The notes under the pieces are model-generated. The model was given only the letters and a program-made list of their open reading frames with translations. It had not been told where the DNA came from and did no database searches. Both the position numbers and the translations under genes were made by a program. A stretch of 64,000 bases of DNA, taken from contig NZ_CP025086.1 of the NCBI RefSeq assembly GCF_004135935.1, positions 2,232,001 to 2,296,000 of the forward strand, given 5' to 3'. Origin of the DNA: Methylovirgula ligni. Its GTDB lineage: Bacteria > Pseudomonadota > Alphaproteobacteria > Rhizobiales > Beijerinckiaceae. This document shows positions 56,475 to 64,000 of this stretch, in pieces; position 1 is the stretch's first letter; the number at the start of each line of letters is the position of its first letter.

Positions 56475-57941
56475 ATGAATCTCACGACCGCCACGCACGT
56501 TACCCAGTCCGCTCTCGCCACGGTTTCGGCGGAATCGGCGCTGGTGTCGCGCAATATCGGCGGGGTCAATAGTCCCGGGTTCTCGGAAAAAACCGCCAAT
56601 GTCGTCACAACGGCCGATGGCGGCGTCGAGGTCGCCTCGGTCACCAATGCGCAGAGTCAGGCGGTCTTTGCGAACGTGCTGAGCGCAACGGCGGCATCTG
56701 CGACGCAATCGGCCCTTTCCGATGGGCTTACGACGCTGGCGACAATCGTCGGCGAGCCGGGGTCGGATACGTCTCCGGCGGAAAAGCTCAGTGATCTGAC
56801 CAACGCGCTTCAGCAATATGAGGCGTCGCCGTCCGACAGCAGCCTCGCCAGTGCGGCCGTCACAGCGGGGCAGAATCTGGCGAGCACGCTCAACAACGCG
56901 ACGGCGACCGTGCAGCAGGTCCGCGAGGACGCCGACTCGCAGATGGCCTCCTCGGTTTCAAGCATCAACTCGCTTCTGACGCAGTTCAAGAGCGTCAATC
57001 AGCAGATCGTCACCGGTACCGCGACCGGCGCCGACGTCACCGATTTGCTCGATACGCGCAATTCGATCCTCACCCAGCTCTCGCAACAAATTGGCATCAC
57101 GACGAGCGCGGGCGCCAATAACGACATGTCGATCTACACCGACAGCGGCGTGACGCTGTTTCAAAACGGCACCGCCAGCACGGTGAACTTTCAGCCGACG
57201 CAGACCTACACCGCAGGGACAACCGGGAATGCTGTCTATATCGACGGCGTCCCGGTTACCGGAAGCTCCGCGACAATGCCTATCCAGACCGGCGCGCTCG
57301 CGGGGCTCGCAAATCTGCGCGACAATGTCACCGTCACTTACCAGTCGCAGCTCGACCAAACCGCAAATGGCTTGATCAGCGCCTTCGCCGAGACCGATCC
57401 GAGCAATTCGGGCTCATCCCTCGCGGGGCTTTTCACCAATGGCTCGAGCACGGCGCTGCCGACAGCGGCGCAAGTGACGGGTCTTGCCGGCAGCATCACC
57501 GTCAATGCCGCGGTCGATCCGAGCCAGGGCGGCACCGCCGCGTTGTTATCCGATGGGATCAACTTCAACTACAACACATCGAACCAGGCCAGCTACGACA
57601 CACAGCTGCAGCAATATCTGACAAAGCTTTCGGCGGCTCAGAGTTTTTCCAGCGCCGGTGGTATTGGAACCAGCAATACGCTTTCGGGCTATGCCGCGGC
57701 ATCAGTCAGTTGGCTCGATGCCGAGCAACAGAACGTGCAGTCGGAAAGTGCCTATCAGAGCACGTTGCTGTCGACATCGACGACCGCGCTGTCAAATTCG
57801 ACCGGGGTCAATCTCGATGACGAGATGTCCCAGATGCTCGATCTTGAAAACTCCTACTCGGCGACAGCGAAGCTGCTGACGACGATCAACAACATGTTTT
57901 CCGATTTGGCGACCGCGATAGACCAGGCGACGGCGGCATGA
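56475..57941 (+). CDS. flgK: flagellar hook-filament junction protein FlgK
   Basis: FlgK is the first hook-filament junction protein. The 488 residues begin with VTQSALATVSAESALVSRNIGGVNSPGFSEK (split), an N-terminal HAP1-type motif, and end with LDDEMSQMLDLENSYSATAKLLTTINNMFSDL (split), the standard C-terminal helix. The middle is Thr/Ser/Ala-rich. It is shorter than enteric FlgK, as in other Rhizobiales. flgL overlaps its stop by 4 bases. Confidence 0.93.
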   Translation: MNLTTATHVTQSALATVSAESALVSRNIGGVNSPGFSEKTANVVTTADGGVEVASVTNAQSQAVFANVLSATAASATQSALSDGLTTLATIVGEPGSDTSPAEKLSDLTNALQQYEASPSDSSLASAAVTAGQNLASTLNNATATVQQVREDADSQMASSVSSINSLLTQFKSVNQQIVTGTATGADVTDLLDTRNSILTQLSQQIGITTSAGANNDMSIYTDSGVTLFQNGTASTVNFQPTQTYTAGTTGNAVYIDGVPVTGSSATMPIQTGALAGLANLRDNVTVTYQSQLDQTANGLISAFAETDPSNSGSSLAGLFTNGSSTALPTAAQVTGLAGSITVNAAVDPSQGGTAALLSDGINFNYNTSNQASYDTQLQQYLTKLSAAQSFSSAGGIGTSNTLSGYAAASVSWLDAEQQNVQSESAYQSTLLSTSTTALSNSTGVNLDDEMSQMLDLENSYSATAKLLTTINNMFSDLATAIDQATAA

Positions 57942-58981
57942 GCTCGTTTATTTCTGCCTATTCGATTTCGACCGCCCTGCGGCAGTCCGTTCTGACGGCG
58001 CAGAGCAATCTTGCTCAGGCGCAGCAGGAGGTCTCGACCGGCACATACGCAGATGTCGGTTTGGCGCTCGGTGCGCAGACGTCGCAGGACATCAGCCTGC
58101 GCTCCCAGGAATCTTTGCTGCAGACCCTGACCACGACGAACAATCTCACCGCGACAAGTCTCAGCACGACGCAGGGCGTGCTCAGCAGTTTCCAAACGAC
58201 CGCGCAGAACTTGCTGCAATCGGTGATCGGCTCGGCCAATCAGGACGGCGTCTCGACGTCTCTGCAGCAGCAGGCGCAGAGCGCGTTGCAATCCCTGATC
58301 TCGGGGCTGAACACGACCGAAGGCGGCAATTACCTTTTTTCTGGAACCAATACGTCCGTCGCGCCGATTACGGATTACTACAGCACCGGGGCAGCAAATA
58401 AATCGGCCGTTGATTCGGCATTTTCGTCTTACTTCGGTTTTTCGCAAACAAGCTCAAGTGTTGCGGATATAACCGCCAGTCAGATGCAGGGCTTCCTCGA
58501 TACAGAGTTCGCGCCGCTGTTCCAGGGTACGAACTGGACGTCGAACTGGTCCTCGGCTTCCGACACAACGACGAGCAGCGAGATTTCGCCGTCGTTGACG
58601 GTCTCGACATCGGTCAGCGCGAACCAGTCGGCGTTCCAGGATCTGGCGCAGGGCTATACGATGCTGGCCGATCTCGGGACGCAAAATCTGAGCAGCTCGG
58701 CGCTTCAGACCCTTGAGACCAATGCCGAGAATCTTCTCAACGCCGGGATCGCTGGTGTCACCGGCATCCAAACGTCCGTCGGCAGCGTTCAGACCGACAT
58801 CACGTCCGCCAATAACCAGATGTCGGTCGAGATGAGCGTGCTTTCGACGCAGGTCGGGAATCTCGAAAACGTCAATCCATATGAGGCGTCGACGGAAGTC
58901 ACAAATCTGCAGACGCAGATCGAGACGGCCTATTCGCTGACCTCGCAGCTGTCGCAGCTTAGCCTGGTGAAATATCTCTAA
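57938..58981 (+). CDS. flgL: flagellar hook-filament junction protein FlgL
   Basis: FlgL is the second junction protein, related to flagellin. The 347 residues start with SSFISAYSISTALRQSVLTAQSNLAQAQQEVSTGTYADVG (split) and end with EVTNLQTQIETAYSLTSQLSQLSLVKYL (split), the flagellin-like N- and C-terminal helices. It overlaps flgK by 4 bases (ATGA) and is followed after 30 bases by flaF. Confidence 0.93.
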   Translation: MSSFISAYSISTALRQSVLTAQSNLAQAQQEVSTGTYADVGLALGAQTSQDISLRSQESLLQTLTTTNNLTATSLSTTQGVLSSFQTTAQNLLQSVIGSANQDGVSTSLQQQAQSALQSLISGLNTTEGGNYLFSGTNTSVAPITDYYSTGAANKSAVDSAFSSYFGFSQTSSSVADITASQMQGFLDTEFAPLFQGTNWTSNWSSASDTTTSSEISPSLTVSTSVSANQSAFQDLAQGYTMLADLGTQNLSSSALQTLETNAENLLNAGIAGVTGIQTSVGSVQTDITSANNQMSVEMSVLSTQVGNLENVNPYEASTEVTNLQTQIETAYSLTSQLSQLSLVKYL

Positions 58982-59011
58982 CCGCGTGCATTTTGAGGGT
59001 GATCTACGAAT

Positions 59012-59359
59012 ATGTACCAATTCTCTTACAAAGAGATTCTGGACGACTGCGCACAGGACGCGCGTGCGCGCGAGCGGCTCGCCATGCAGCGCGCGATCGA
59101 ATTGCTTGAGCTTGCGCAGCAGCGCGGCGTCAAGTCGATGGAGGCGGCCGAGGCTCTCAACTACCTCAACAAACTCTGGCATCTTTTCATCGATGATCTC
59201 GCCAGGCCGGAAAACGATCTGCCCGACGCCCTGCGCGCCGAGCTGATTTCGATTGGCATCTGGATCACCAACGAGATCAATCGCATGAGGCTCGGCAAGA
59301 GCGATAACTTTGGCGGCTTGATCGAAATCTGCGCGATCATCCACAGCGGATTGAAGTGA
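59012..59359 (+). CDS. flaF: flagellin synthesis regulator FlaF
   Basis: FlaF works with FlbT to link flagellin translation and export in alphaproteobacteria. The 115 residues are helical and match FlaF: YKEILDDCAQDARARERLAMQRAIELLELAQQ (split), ALNYLNKLWHLFIDDLARPENDLPDALRAELISIGIWI (split). No membrane segment. It is 9 bases before flbT; the pair acts on flagellin, whose leader at 46.2 kb could fold over its ribosome site. Confidence 0.94.
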   Translation: MYQFSYKEILDDCAQDARARERLAMQRAIELLELAQQRGVKSMEAAEALNYLNKLWHLFIDDLARPENDLPDALRAELISIGIWITNEINRMRLGKSDNFGGLIEICAIIHSGLK

Positions 59360-59368
59360 GGCGATCAG

Positions 59369-59779
59369 ATGCGGATTTCGCTGCGCGCCGGGGAGAAGTT
59401 CTACATTAACGGCGCGGTTCTGCGGGTGGATCGAAAGGTCTCCTTCGAGTTGCTCAACGATGCGACCTTCCTGCTTGAAGCGCATGTGATGAACGTCGGC
59501 GACGTCACGACGCCGCTGCGCCAGCTCTATTTCATCGTGCAGATCATGCTCATGAACCCTGCGGACACGCCGGCTGCGGCGGAGACGTTCGATAAAGCGC
59601 TCGAGAATAGCCGAAGGATATTCCTCGATCCCCGCATATTGGCCGGGCTCAAAACGGCCGAGCAACTCGTCACGGAAAACCGGAAGTTCGATGCGTTGAA
59701 GACCATCCGCACTTTATTGCCGATCGAAGCTGAGGTTCTTTGCGAAATCAAAGAGCCGGTTGCGGGCGCTGCTGCCTAA
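59369..59779 (+). CDS. flbT: flagellin translation repressor FlbT
   Basis: FlbT binds the flagellin 5' leader and lowers its translation in Caulobacter; some relatives use it as an activator. The 136 residues match the family: MRISLRAGEKFYINGAVLRVDRKVSFELLNDATFLLE (split), LRQLYFIVQIMLMNP, LDPRILAGLKTAEQLVTENRKFDALKTIRTLLPIE (split). It follows flaF and precedes flgD by 11 bases. No other flbT is in the window. Confidence 0.95.
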   Translation: MRISLRAGEKFYINGAVLRVDRKVSFELLNDATFLLEAHVMNVGDVTTPLRQLYFIVQIMLMNPADTPAAAETFDKALENSRRIFLDPRILAGLKTAEQLVTENRKFDALKTIRTLLPIEAEVLCEIKEPVAGAAA

Positions 59780-59790
59780 GGGAGATTCTC

Positions 59791-60270
59791 ATGACTGTCG
59801 ATGCAACCAACCCGACGAGCTCCGCGACGTCGCAAAACACGTCGAATTCTTCCAACTCGCAAAGCGCGGCGGCGGCAGCCACCGTCAACTATAATCAATT
59901 TCTGCAATTGCTGGTGGCGGAGTTGCAGAACCAGGACCCGACCAACCCGACCGACCCGACGCAATATATGAGTCAGCTGGCGTCGTTTTCGCAAGTCGAG
60001 CAGCAGATCCAAACGAACTCCAAGCTCGACACGATGCTGACGTCGAACGCGTTGACGCAAGCCGAACAGATGATCGGCCAAACCGTGACCTCGTCGAGCG
60101 GGGCGACCGGCGTCGTTGAATCGGTCAATCTGGGATCGAACGGCGGCACGACAGCGACACTCGCCGATGGCAGCACCGTTCCGCTGACGACTGGCAGCAG
60201 CGCCGCGACGTCGACGACGTTGAGCGATGGCACGTCATTCACGCTGCCGTCCGACCTGACGGTCAACTGA
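59791..60270 (+). CDS. flgD: hook-capping protein FlgD
   Basis: FlgD caps the growing hook. The 159 residues have a Ser/Thr/Asn-rich start, the conserved NYNQFLQLLVAELQNQDPTNPTDPTQYMSQLASFSQVEQQ (split), and a short beta-rich C-terminal part that is truncated relative to enteric FlgD, as is usual in this group. ATG 59791 follows AAGGGA. fliQ starts 2 bases after its stop. Confidence 0.94.
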   Translation: MTVDATNPTSSATSQNTSNSSNSQSAAAAATVNYNQFLQLLVAELQNQDPTNPTDPTQYMSQLASFSQVEQQIQTNSKLDTMLTSNALTQAEQMIGQTVTSSSGATGVVESVNLGSNGGTTATLADGSTVPLTTGSSAATSTTLSDGTSFTLPSDLTVN

Positions 60271-60272
60271 CG

Positions 60273-60539
60273 ATGAACGAGGCGGATGCGCTCGAACTGG
60301 CCCGTCAGGCGATCTGGACAATCATGCTCGTGTCCGGCCCCGCGGTCGGCGCGGCGATGATCGTCGGCATCGGCATCGCGCTCTTTCAGGCATTGACACA
60401 AATTCAGGAGGCGACGCTGACCTTCGTGCCGAAGATCATCGTCGTTCTCGCGGCGTTGACGGTGACGGCCTCTTTCATCGGTGGCCAGATATATGTGTTC
60501 ACCGAGCACGTGTATTCGCGCATCGAAAAAGGCTATTGA
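60273..60539 (+). CDS. fliQ: flagellar export gate protein FliQ
   Basis: FliQ is a small export gate subunit. The 88 residues form two membrane helices (AIWTIMLVSGPAVGAAMIVGIGIALFQAL, split, and VPKIIVVLAALTVTASFIGGQIYVF), joined by TQIQEATLTF, the usual motif. It begins 2 bases after flgD and precedes flhA by 25 bases. Confidence 0.95.
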   Translation: MNEADALELARQAIWTIMLVSGPAVGAAMIVGIGIALFQALTQIQEATLTFVPKIIVVLAALTVTASFIGGQIYVFTEHVYSRIEKGY

Positions 60540-60564
60540 GCGGCGTTCGAGCGACAGGTGAATT

Positions 60565-62658
60565 ATGGCGGGGGTAGCGGCCGAAGCGCATTTGGCGCCT
60601 GAGCAAAGAGGCAACTCGCGGGATATTGGCTTTGCGACCGGCATTCTCGCCATCCTGTCGGTCTTCTTCCTGCCGATTCCGCCGTTCATGATCGATATAG
60701 GGCTTGCGTTCTCCATCGCGCTCGCGGTCCTCATCCTCATGGTCGCTCTGTGGATTCAGCGGCCGCTCGATTTCTCGTCCTTCCCGACCATTCTGCTCGT
60801 CGCGACCCTGCTGCGGCTGTCGCTGAATATCGCGACGACGCGGCTGATTCTCTCCAACGGCGCGGAAGGTACGGCCGCGGCGGGCTATGTGATCGGCGGA
60901 TTCTCGCGCCTCGTCATGAGCGGCGATTTCGTCATCGGCCTGATCGTCTTCGCCATCATCATCACGGTCAACTTCATCGTCATCACCAAGGGTGCGACGC
61001 GTATCGCGGAAGTCGGGGCGCGTTTTACGCTCGATGCCATCCCCGGCAAGCAGATGGCGATCGACGCCGATCTTTCCTCCGGCACGATCGACGAGAAGGA
61101 AGCGCAACTCCGCCGCCGCGAGCTTGAGGAAGAGAGCGCCTTCTTCGGCTCGATGGACGGCGCCTCGAAATTCGTCCGTGGCGACGCGATCGCAGGCCTC
61201 ATCATCCTGGCCGTCAACATTTTCGGCGGTATCATCATCGGCGCGACGCGCCACGACATGCCGCTTTCGGAGGCTGCGGACGTCTTCACCAAATTGTCGG
61301 TTGGCGACGGCCTCGTCACGCAAATTCCAGCGCTGATCGTTTCAATGGCGGCCGGTCTGCTGGTCTCCAAGGGTGGCACGCGCGGCTCGGCGGAGCAGGC
61401 GGTCCTCGGCCAGTTGGTGAAATATCCGAAGGCGCTGTTCGTCGCCGCCGGTCTGATGTTCGTTCTGGGCATAATCCCCGGATTGCCGTTCTTTCCCTTC
61501 GCTCTGCTGGGTGGCCTGATGGCTTTCGCTGGCTATGCGATTCCGGCGCAGCTCGCGCGCCGGCAAGCGGCAGACAGCGCTTCGGCTGCTGCGGCCGAGC
61601 AAAGGGCGCAGAAGGAGATCCGCGAATCCGTCAAGGAATCGCTGAAATCGGTGGAAATCGAGCTCTGCCTCGGCAAGCAACTCGCGACCCGTCTGCTGGT
61701 GGCGCAAAGCGAGCTTGTGCACCGCGTCACCAAGACGCGACGCAAGTTCGCCCAGCAATATGGCTTCGTCGTCCCGGAGATCAAAGTTTCTGACAGCCTG
61801 ACTATCCCGGCAAAGACGTATCAGATCAAGATTCACGGTACGGTCGTCGCGTCTTTCACGATGATGATCGGCTATCTTCTGGTCGTCGTCGGCGATGGCC
61901 GTAAGCCCGATCTGCCCGGCGAGGAGGTGCGCGAGCCGGCCTTCGGCATGAAGGCGATGTGGGTGTCCGAGGCCTATGCCGGTGAGCTGAAGCGGCAGGG
62001 GTTCGAGGCGATCGACAATATGTCGGTGGTGCTCACCCATCTGAGCGAAGTCATCCGTAACAATCTCTCGCAACTGCTGTCCTACAAGGACATGCGCGCC
62101 TTGTTCGACCGGCTTGGCCCCGAATACAAGCGGCTGCTCGACGACATCTGTCCCTCGCACATTTCCTATTCCGGCCTGCAGGCGGTCTTGAAGCTGCTGC
62201 TTGCCGAACGTGTTTCGATCCGCAATCTGCAATTGATCCTCGAAGCCGTTGCGGAAATCGCGCCGCATGTGCGCCGGGCGGAGCAGGTGACCGAACACGT
62301 GCGCATGCGGATCGCCCAGCAGATCTGCGGCGACCTGCTCGATCACGGCGTCCTGAAGGTGCTGCGGCTCGGCAACAAGTGGGATCTCGCATTCCATCAA
62401 AGCTTGAAACGCGACGCCAAGGGCGATGTCATCGAGTTCGACCTCGATCCCGGCATGGTCGAGCAGTTCGGCAACGAGGCCTCGGTGGCGATTCGCGAGC
62501 GCATGGACAAGGGCCATGCTTTCGTGCTGGTCACGACGCCAGAGGCGCGGCCCTATGTGCGCATGGTGATCGAGCGTCTGTTCGCGACGCTGCCGGTCCT
62601 CTCGCATCTCGAAATTGCCCGCGGCGTCGAGATCAAGTCGCTGGGTACGATCTCGTGA
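60565..62658 (+). CDS. flhA: flagellar export gate protein FlhA
   Basis: FlhA forms the nonameric export gate ring. The 697 residues have eight membrane helices in the N-terminal 340 residues, with the FHIPEP-family segments [41 protein letters not shown] (split) and [22 protein letters not shown]. The C-terminal cytosolic domain binds export chaperones ([19 protein letters not shown]). Length is normal. The fliR GTG overlaps its stop. Confidence 0.98.
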   Translation: MAGVAAEAHLAPEQRGNSRDIGFATGILAILSVFFLPIPPFMIDIGLAFSIALAVLILMVALWIQRPLDFSSFPTILLVATLLRLSLNIATTRLILSNGAEGTAAAGYVIGGFSRLVMSGDFVIGLIVFAIIITVNFIVITKGATRIAEVGARFTLDAIPGKQMAIDADLSSGTIDEKEAQLRRRELEEESAFFGSMDGASKFVRGDAIAGLIILAVNIFGGIIIGATRHDMPLSEAADVFTKLSVGDGLVTQIPALIVSMAAGLLVSKGGTRGSAEQAVLGQLVKYPKALFVAAGLMFVLGIIPGLPFFPFALLGGLMAFAGYAIPAQLARRQAADSASAAAAEQRAQKEIRESVKESLKSVEIELCLGKQLATRLLVAQSELVHRVTKTRRKFAQQYGFVVPEIKVSDSLTIPAKTYQIKIHGTVVASFTMMIGYLLVVVGDGRKPDLPGEEVREPAFGMKAMWVSEAYAGELKRQGFEAIDNMSVVLTHLSEVIRNNLSQLLSYKDMRALFDRLGPEYKRLLDDICPSHISYSGLQAVLKLLLAERVSIRNLQLILEAVAEIAPHVRRAEQVTEHVRMRIAQQICGDLLDHGVLKVLRLGNKWDLAFHQSLKRDAKGDVIEFDLDPGMVEQFGNEASVAIRERMDKGHAFVLVTTPEARPYVRMVIERLFATLPVLSHLEIARGVEIKSLGTIS

Positions 62659-63410
62659 ACGGGATCGGGGCGAACGCGGTTTTGACCGCGTTCATCCTGT
62701 TCTGCCGGATCGGCGGCTGTCTGATGCTGATGCCCGGCTTTTCCAGCCCGCGGGTTCCGATGGTGGTGCGGCTGTTCCTTTGCTTCGCCATCACGCTCGC
62801 GCTTGTGCCGTTTCTCGGCGGCGAGATCGAAAAACTCATCGGCGACGTCTCCGCGGTGTCTCTCTTGCGGCTCGTCGTTTCGGAGTTGCTTATCGGCGGC
62901 CTCATCGGGCTGATGGGGCGCATTTTCTTCGCGGCGCTGGAGACGCTGGGGACGGCGGTCGCCATGCAGATCGGCCTTACCAACGCGCTTGGCGTGCCGA
63001 TGGACGAAGCCGAACCATTGCCTGCCGTCACCGAGTTTCTGACCTTCCTGGCGACGACATTGCTTTTCGTCACCGATCTGCACCTCGAAGTCATACGCGG
63101 TATCGTGGCGTCCTATCGCACCTTGCCGGTCGCATCGGGATTCGGCCCGCAATTCGGGCTCATCCAGGTCGCTGACACGCTGTCGAAGGCGTTTTTCCTG
63201 GGGCTGCGGGTCGCCAGCCCCTTCATTCTGTTCGGCCTCGTCTTCAACCTTGCCGTCGGGCTCGCCAACAAGCTGACGCCGCAGATCCAAGTTTATTTTA
63301 TCACGACGCCTTTCGCGATCGCCGGCGGCATCGTGCTTTTCTATTTCACCTTCAAGCAGATCATCGAGATATTCATGGCAGGGTTCTCGAATTGGCTGGC
63401 GGGCGGCTAG
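62655..63410 (+). CDS. fliR: flagellar export gate protein FliR
   Basis: FliR completes the FliP-FliQ-FliR gate. The 251 residues have about six helices and typical FliR stretches: [35 protein letters not shown] (split), [32 protein letters not shown] (split). The GTG at 62655 overlaps the flhA stop (GTGA). In-frame codons further upstream lie within flhA. A FliJ-like gene begins a base after its stop. Confidence 0.96.
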   Translation: MNGIGANAVLTAFILFCRIGGCLMLMPGFSSPRVPMVVRLFLCFAITLALVPFLGGEIEKLIGDVSAVSLLRLVVSELLIGGLIGLMGRIFFAALETLGTAVAMQIGLTNALGVPMDEAEPLPAVTEFLTFLATTLLFVTDLHLEVIRGIVASYRTLPVASGFGPQFGLIQVADTLSKAFFLGLRVASPFILFGLVFNLAVGLANKLTPQIQVYFITTPFAIAGGIVLFYFTFKQIIEIFMAGFSNWLAGG

Positions 63411-63411
63411 G

Positions 63412-63810
63412 ATGCAGAAGCGAGTGGCTACGCTGCGCCGGATGCTGAATGTGCAGAACGACATTCGCCGAATCGGCGAGCTGAAACTCGCCGCCCTCCA
63501 GCGCCAGCGGGCGAGCGCCGAGGCGACCGAAACGCGGCTCGTCTCTTATCTCGACGAGAATCATATCTACACGCCGGGCTATATGAAGACGCTCGCCGAC
63601 AAACTGCAGGCGGTTGGGCGCGCCAAGCGGCGCTTTGCCGAGCAGGCCGAAGAGCAGGCGAAGGTTCTGCTGGAATACCGCCGCAGGGCGGGGCAGGTGG
63701 AGCGCGCGCTTGAGACGGCGGCGGAACAGCAGCGCCGCGCCGAGGAGCGCCGCGATCTCGACGCCGTTATCGAAGCGGAGATGAACCGCAAAGGCGCAAG
63801 CCTCCCGTAA
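63412..63810 (+). CDS. FliJ-like coiled-coil protein
   Basis: The 132 residues are highly charged and helical, with heptad-like spacing (LRRMLNVQNDIRRIGELKLAALQRQRASAEATETRLVSYL, split; LLEYRRRAGQVERALETAAEQQRRAEERRDL, split) and no membrane segment. This is the look of FliJ or another small type III export chaperone. In Rhizobiales a gene of this kind follows fliR. The ATG is a base after the fliR stop. The FliJ label is tentative. Confidence 0.65.
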   Translation: MQKRVATLRRMLNVQNDIRRIGELKLAALQRQRASAEATETRLVSYLDENHIYTPGYMKTLADKLQAVGRAKRRFAEQAEEQAKVLLEYRRRAGQVERALETAAEQQRRAEERRDLDAVIEAEMNRKGASLP

Positions 63811-63869
63811 GCCAGGTGGCCCATCTTCAGCATGCGATCTGTCGCATTACGCGCAGAGGGAGTGGTTGC

Positions 63870-64000
63870 GTGTCGATCAATCCGCCTTCAGACATTCTGC
63901 TTGACGTCGCCCGCGCGGCCGATCCGGCGAAATCCGCGACGGCGACGGAGAGGCTCTCGCGCCTTAGCGCCGATCGTGGTGCCGCCGATACGCAGTTCGC
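63870..64000 (+). CDS. FlgJ-like rod-binding protein (5' end only)
   Basis: A GTG at 63870, behind GAGGGAG, opens a frame that runs off the window: SINPPSDILLDVARAADPAKS followed by ATATERLSRLSAD. Short proteins beginning PPSDI(V/L)LDVARAADP after fliR are rod-binding, FlgJ N-domain proteins in Rhizobiales. Only about 43 residues are present, so this rests on the N-terminal pattern and context. Confidence 0.6.
   Translation, partial: MSINPPSDILLDVARAADPAKSATATERLSRLSADRGAADTQF

Overview
The window is GC-rich, densely coded alphaproteobacterial chromosome. The gene content points to the order Hyphomicrobiales (Rhizobiales): motB-motC-fliK and motE, the atypical regulator ftcR, flaF-flbT, DUF1217, cckA, a phasin, a GAAC-N7-GAAC LexA box, CtrA boxes and an EcfG-type promoter. 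The family cannot be fixed from this sequence alone. I saw no rRNA, tRNA, insertion sequence, prophage or CRISPR array.

Region 1 (1-29.5 kb) is mostly housekeeping. A truncated DUF815 ATPase faces yajC-secD-secF (Sec translocon accessory complex). Next come an Mth938-like protein and a squalene/phytoene-synthase-like protein, the bacterial relatives of the mitochondrial complex I assembly factors NDUFAF3 and NDUFAF6. ileS-lspA and an exported unknown follow. fliO and the cell-cycle kinase gene cckA are divergent and share a textbook CtrA box. Two small exported unknowns precede a MarR gene with two operator copies and its likely operon (DUF1398, VOC protein, exported histidine phosphatase). 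Then come an ABC-2 exporter, a small ion channel, recA with a LexA box, alaS, a DUF1328 gene behind an EcfG-type promoter, a phasin, a PH-domain protein, and a MoxR-DUF58-DUF4159 operon.

Region 2 (29.5-64 kb) is one large flagellar locus. On the minus strand lie DUF1217-flgF-fliI. On the plus strand, in order: motA-fliM-fliN-fliG-flhB-unknown-flgB-flgC-fliE-flgG-flgA-flgI-motE-flgH-fliL-fliP; a glycosyltransferase/FkbM methyltransferase fusion plus a GT2-like glycosyltransferase; flagellin with an intrinsic terminator; fliF-fliH-like-motB-motC-fliK-lytic transglycosylase; ftcR; flgE-flgK-flgL-flaF-flbT-flgD-fliQ-flhA-fliR-fliJ-like and the start of a flgJ-like gene. Many stop/start codons overlap (ATGA or GTGA), which suggests translational coupling.

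The parts fit one regulatory story. CckA feeds CtrA; CtrA boxes lie between fliO and cckA and upstream of ftcR; FtcR is expected to switch on flagellar genes. FlaF and FlbT probably act on the flagellin mRNA, whose leader can fold so that its ribosome binding site is paired. The most novel items are the flagellin-linked glycosyltransferase/methyltransferase pair, the NDUFAF3/NDUFAF6-like pair with a degenerate synthase active site, and the regulatory sites.
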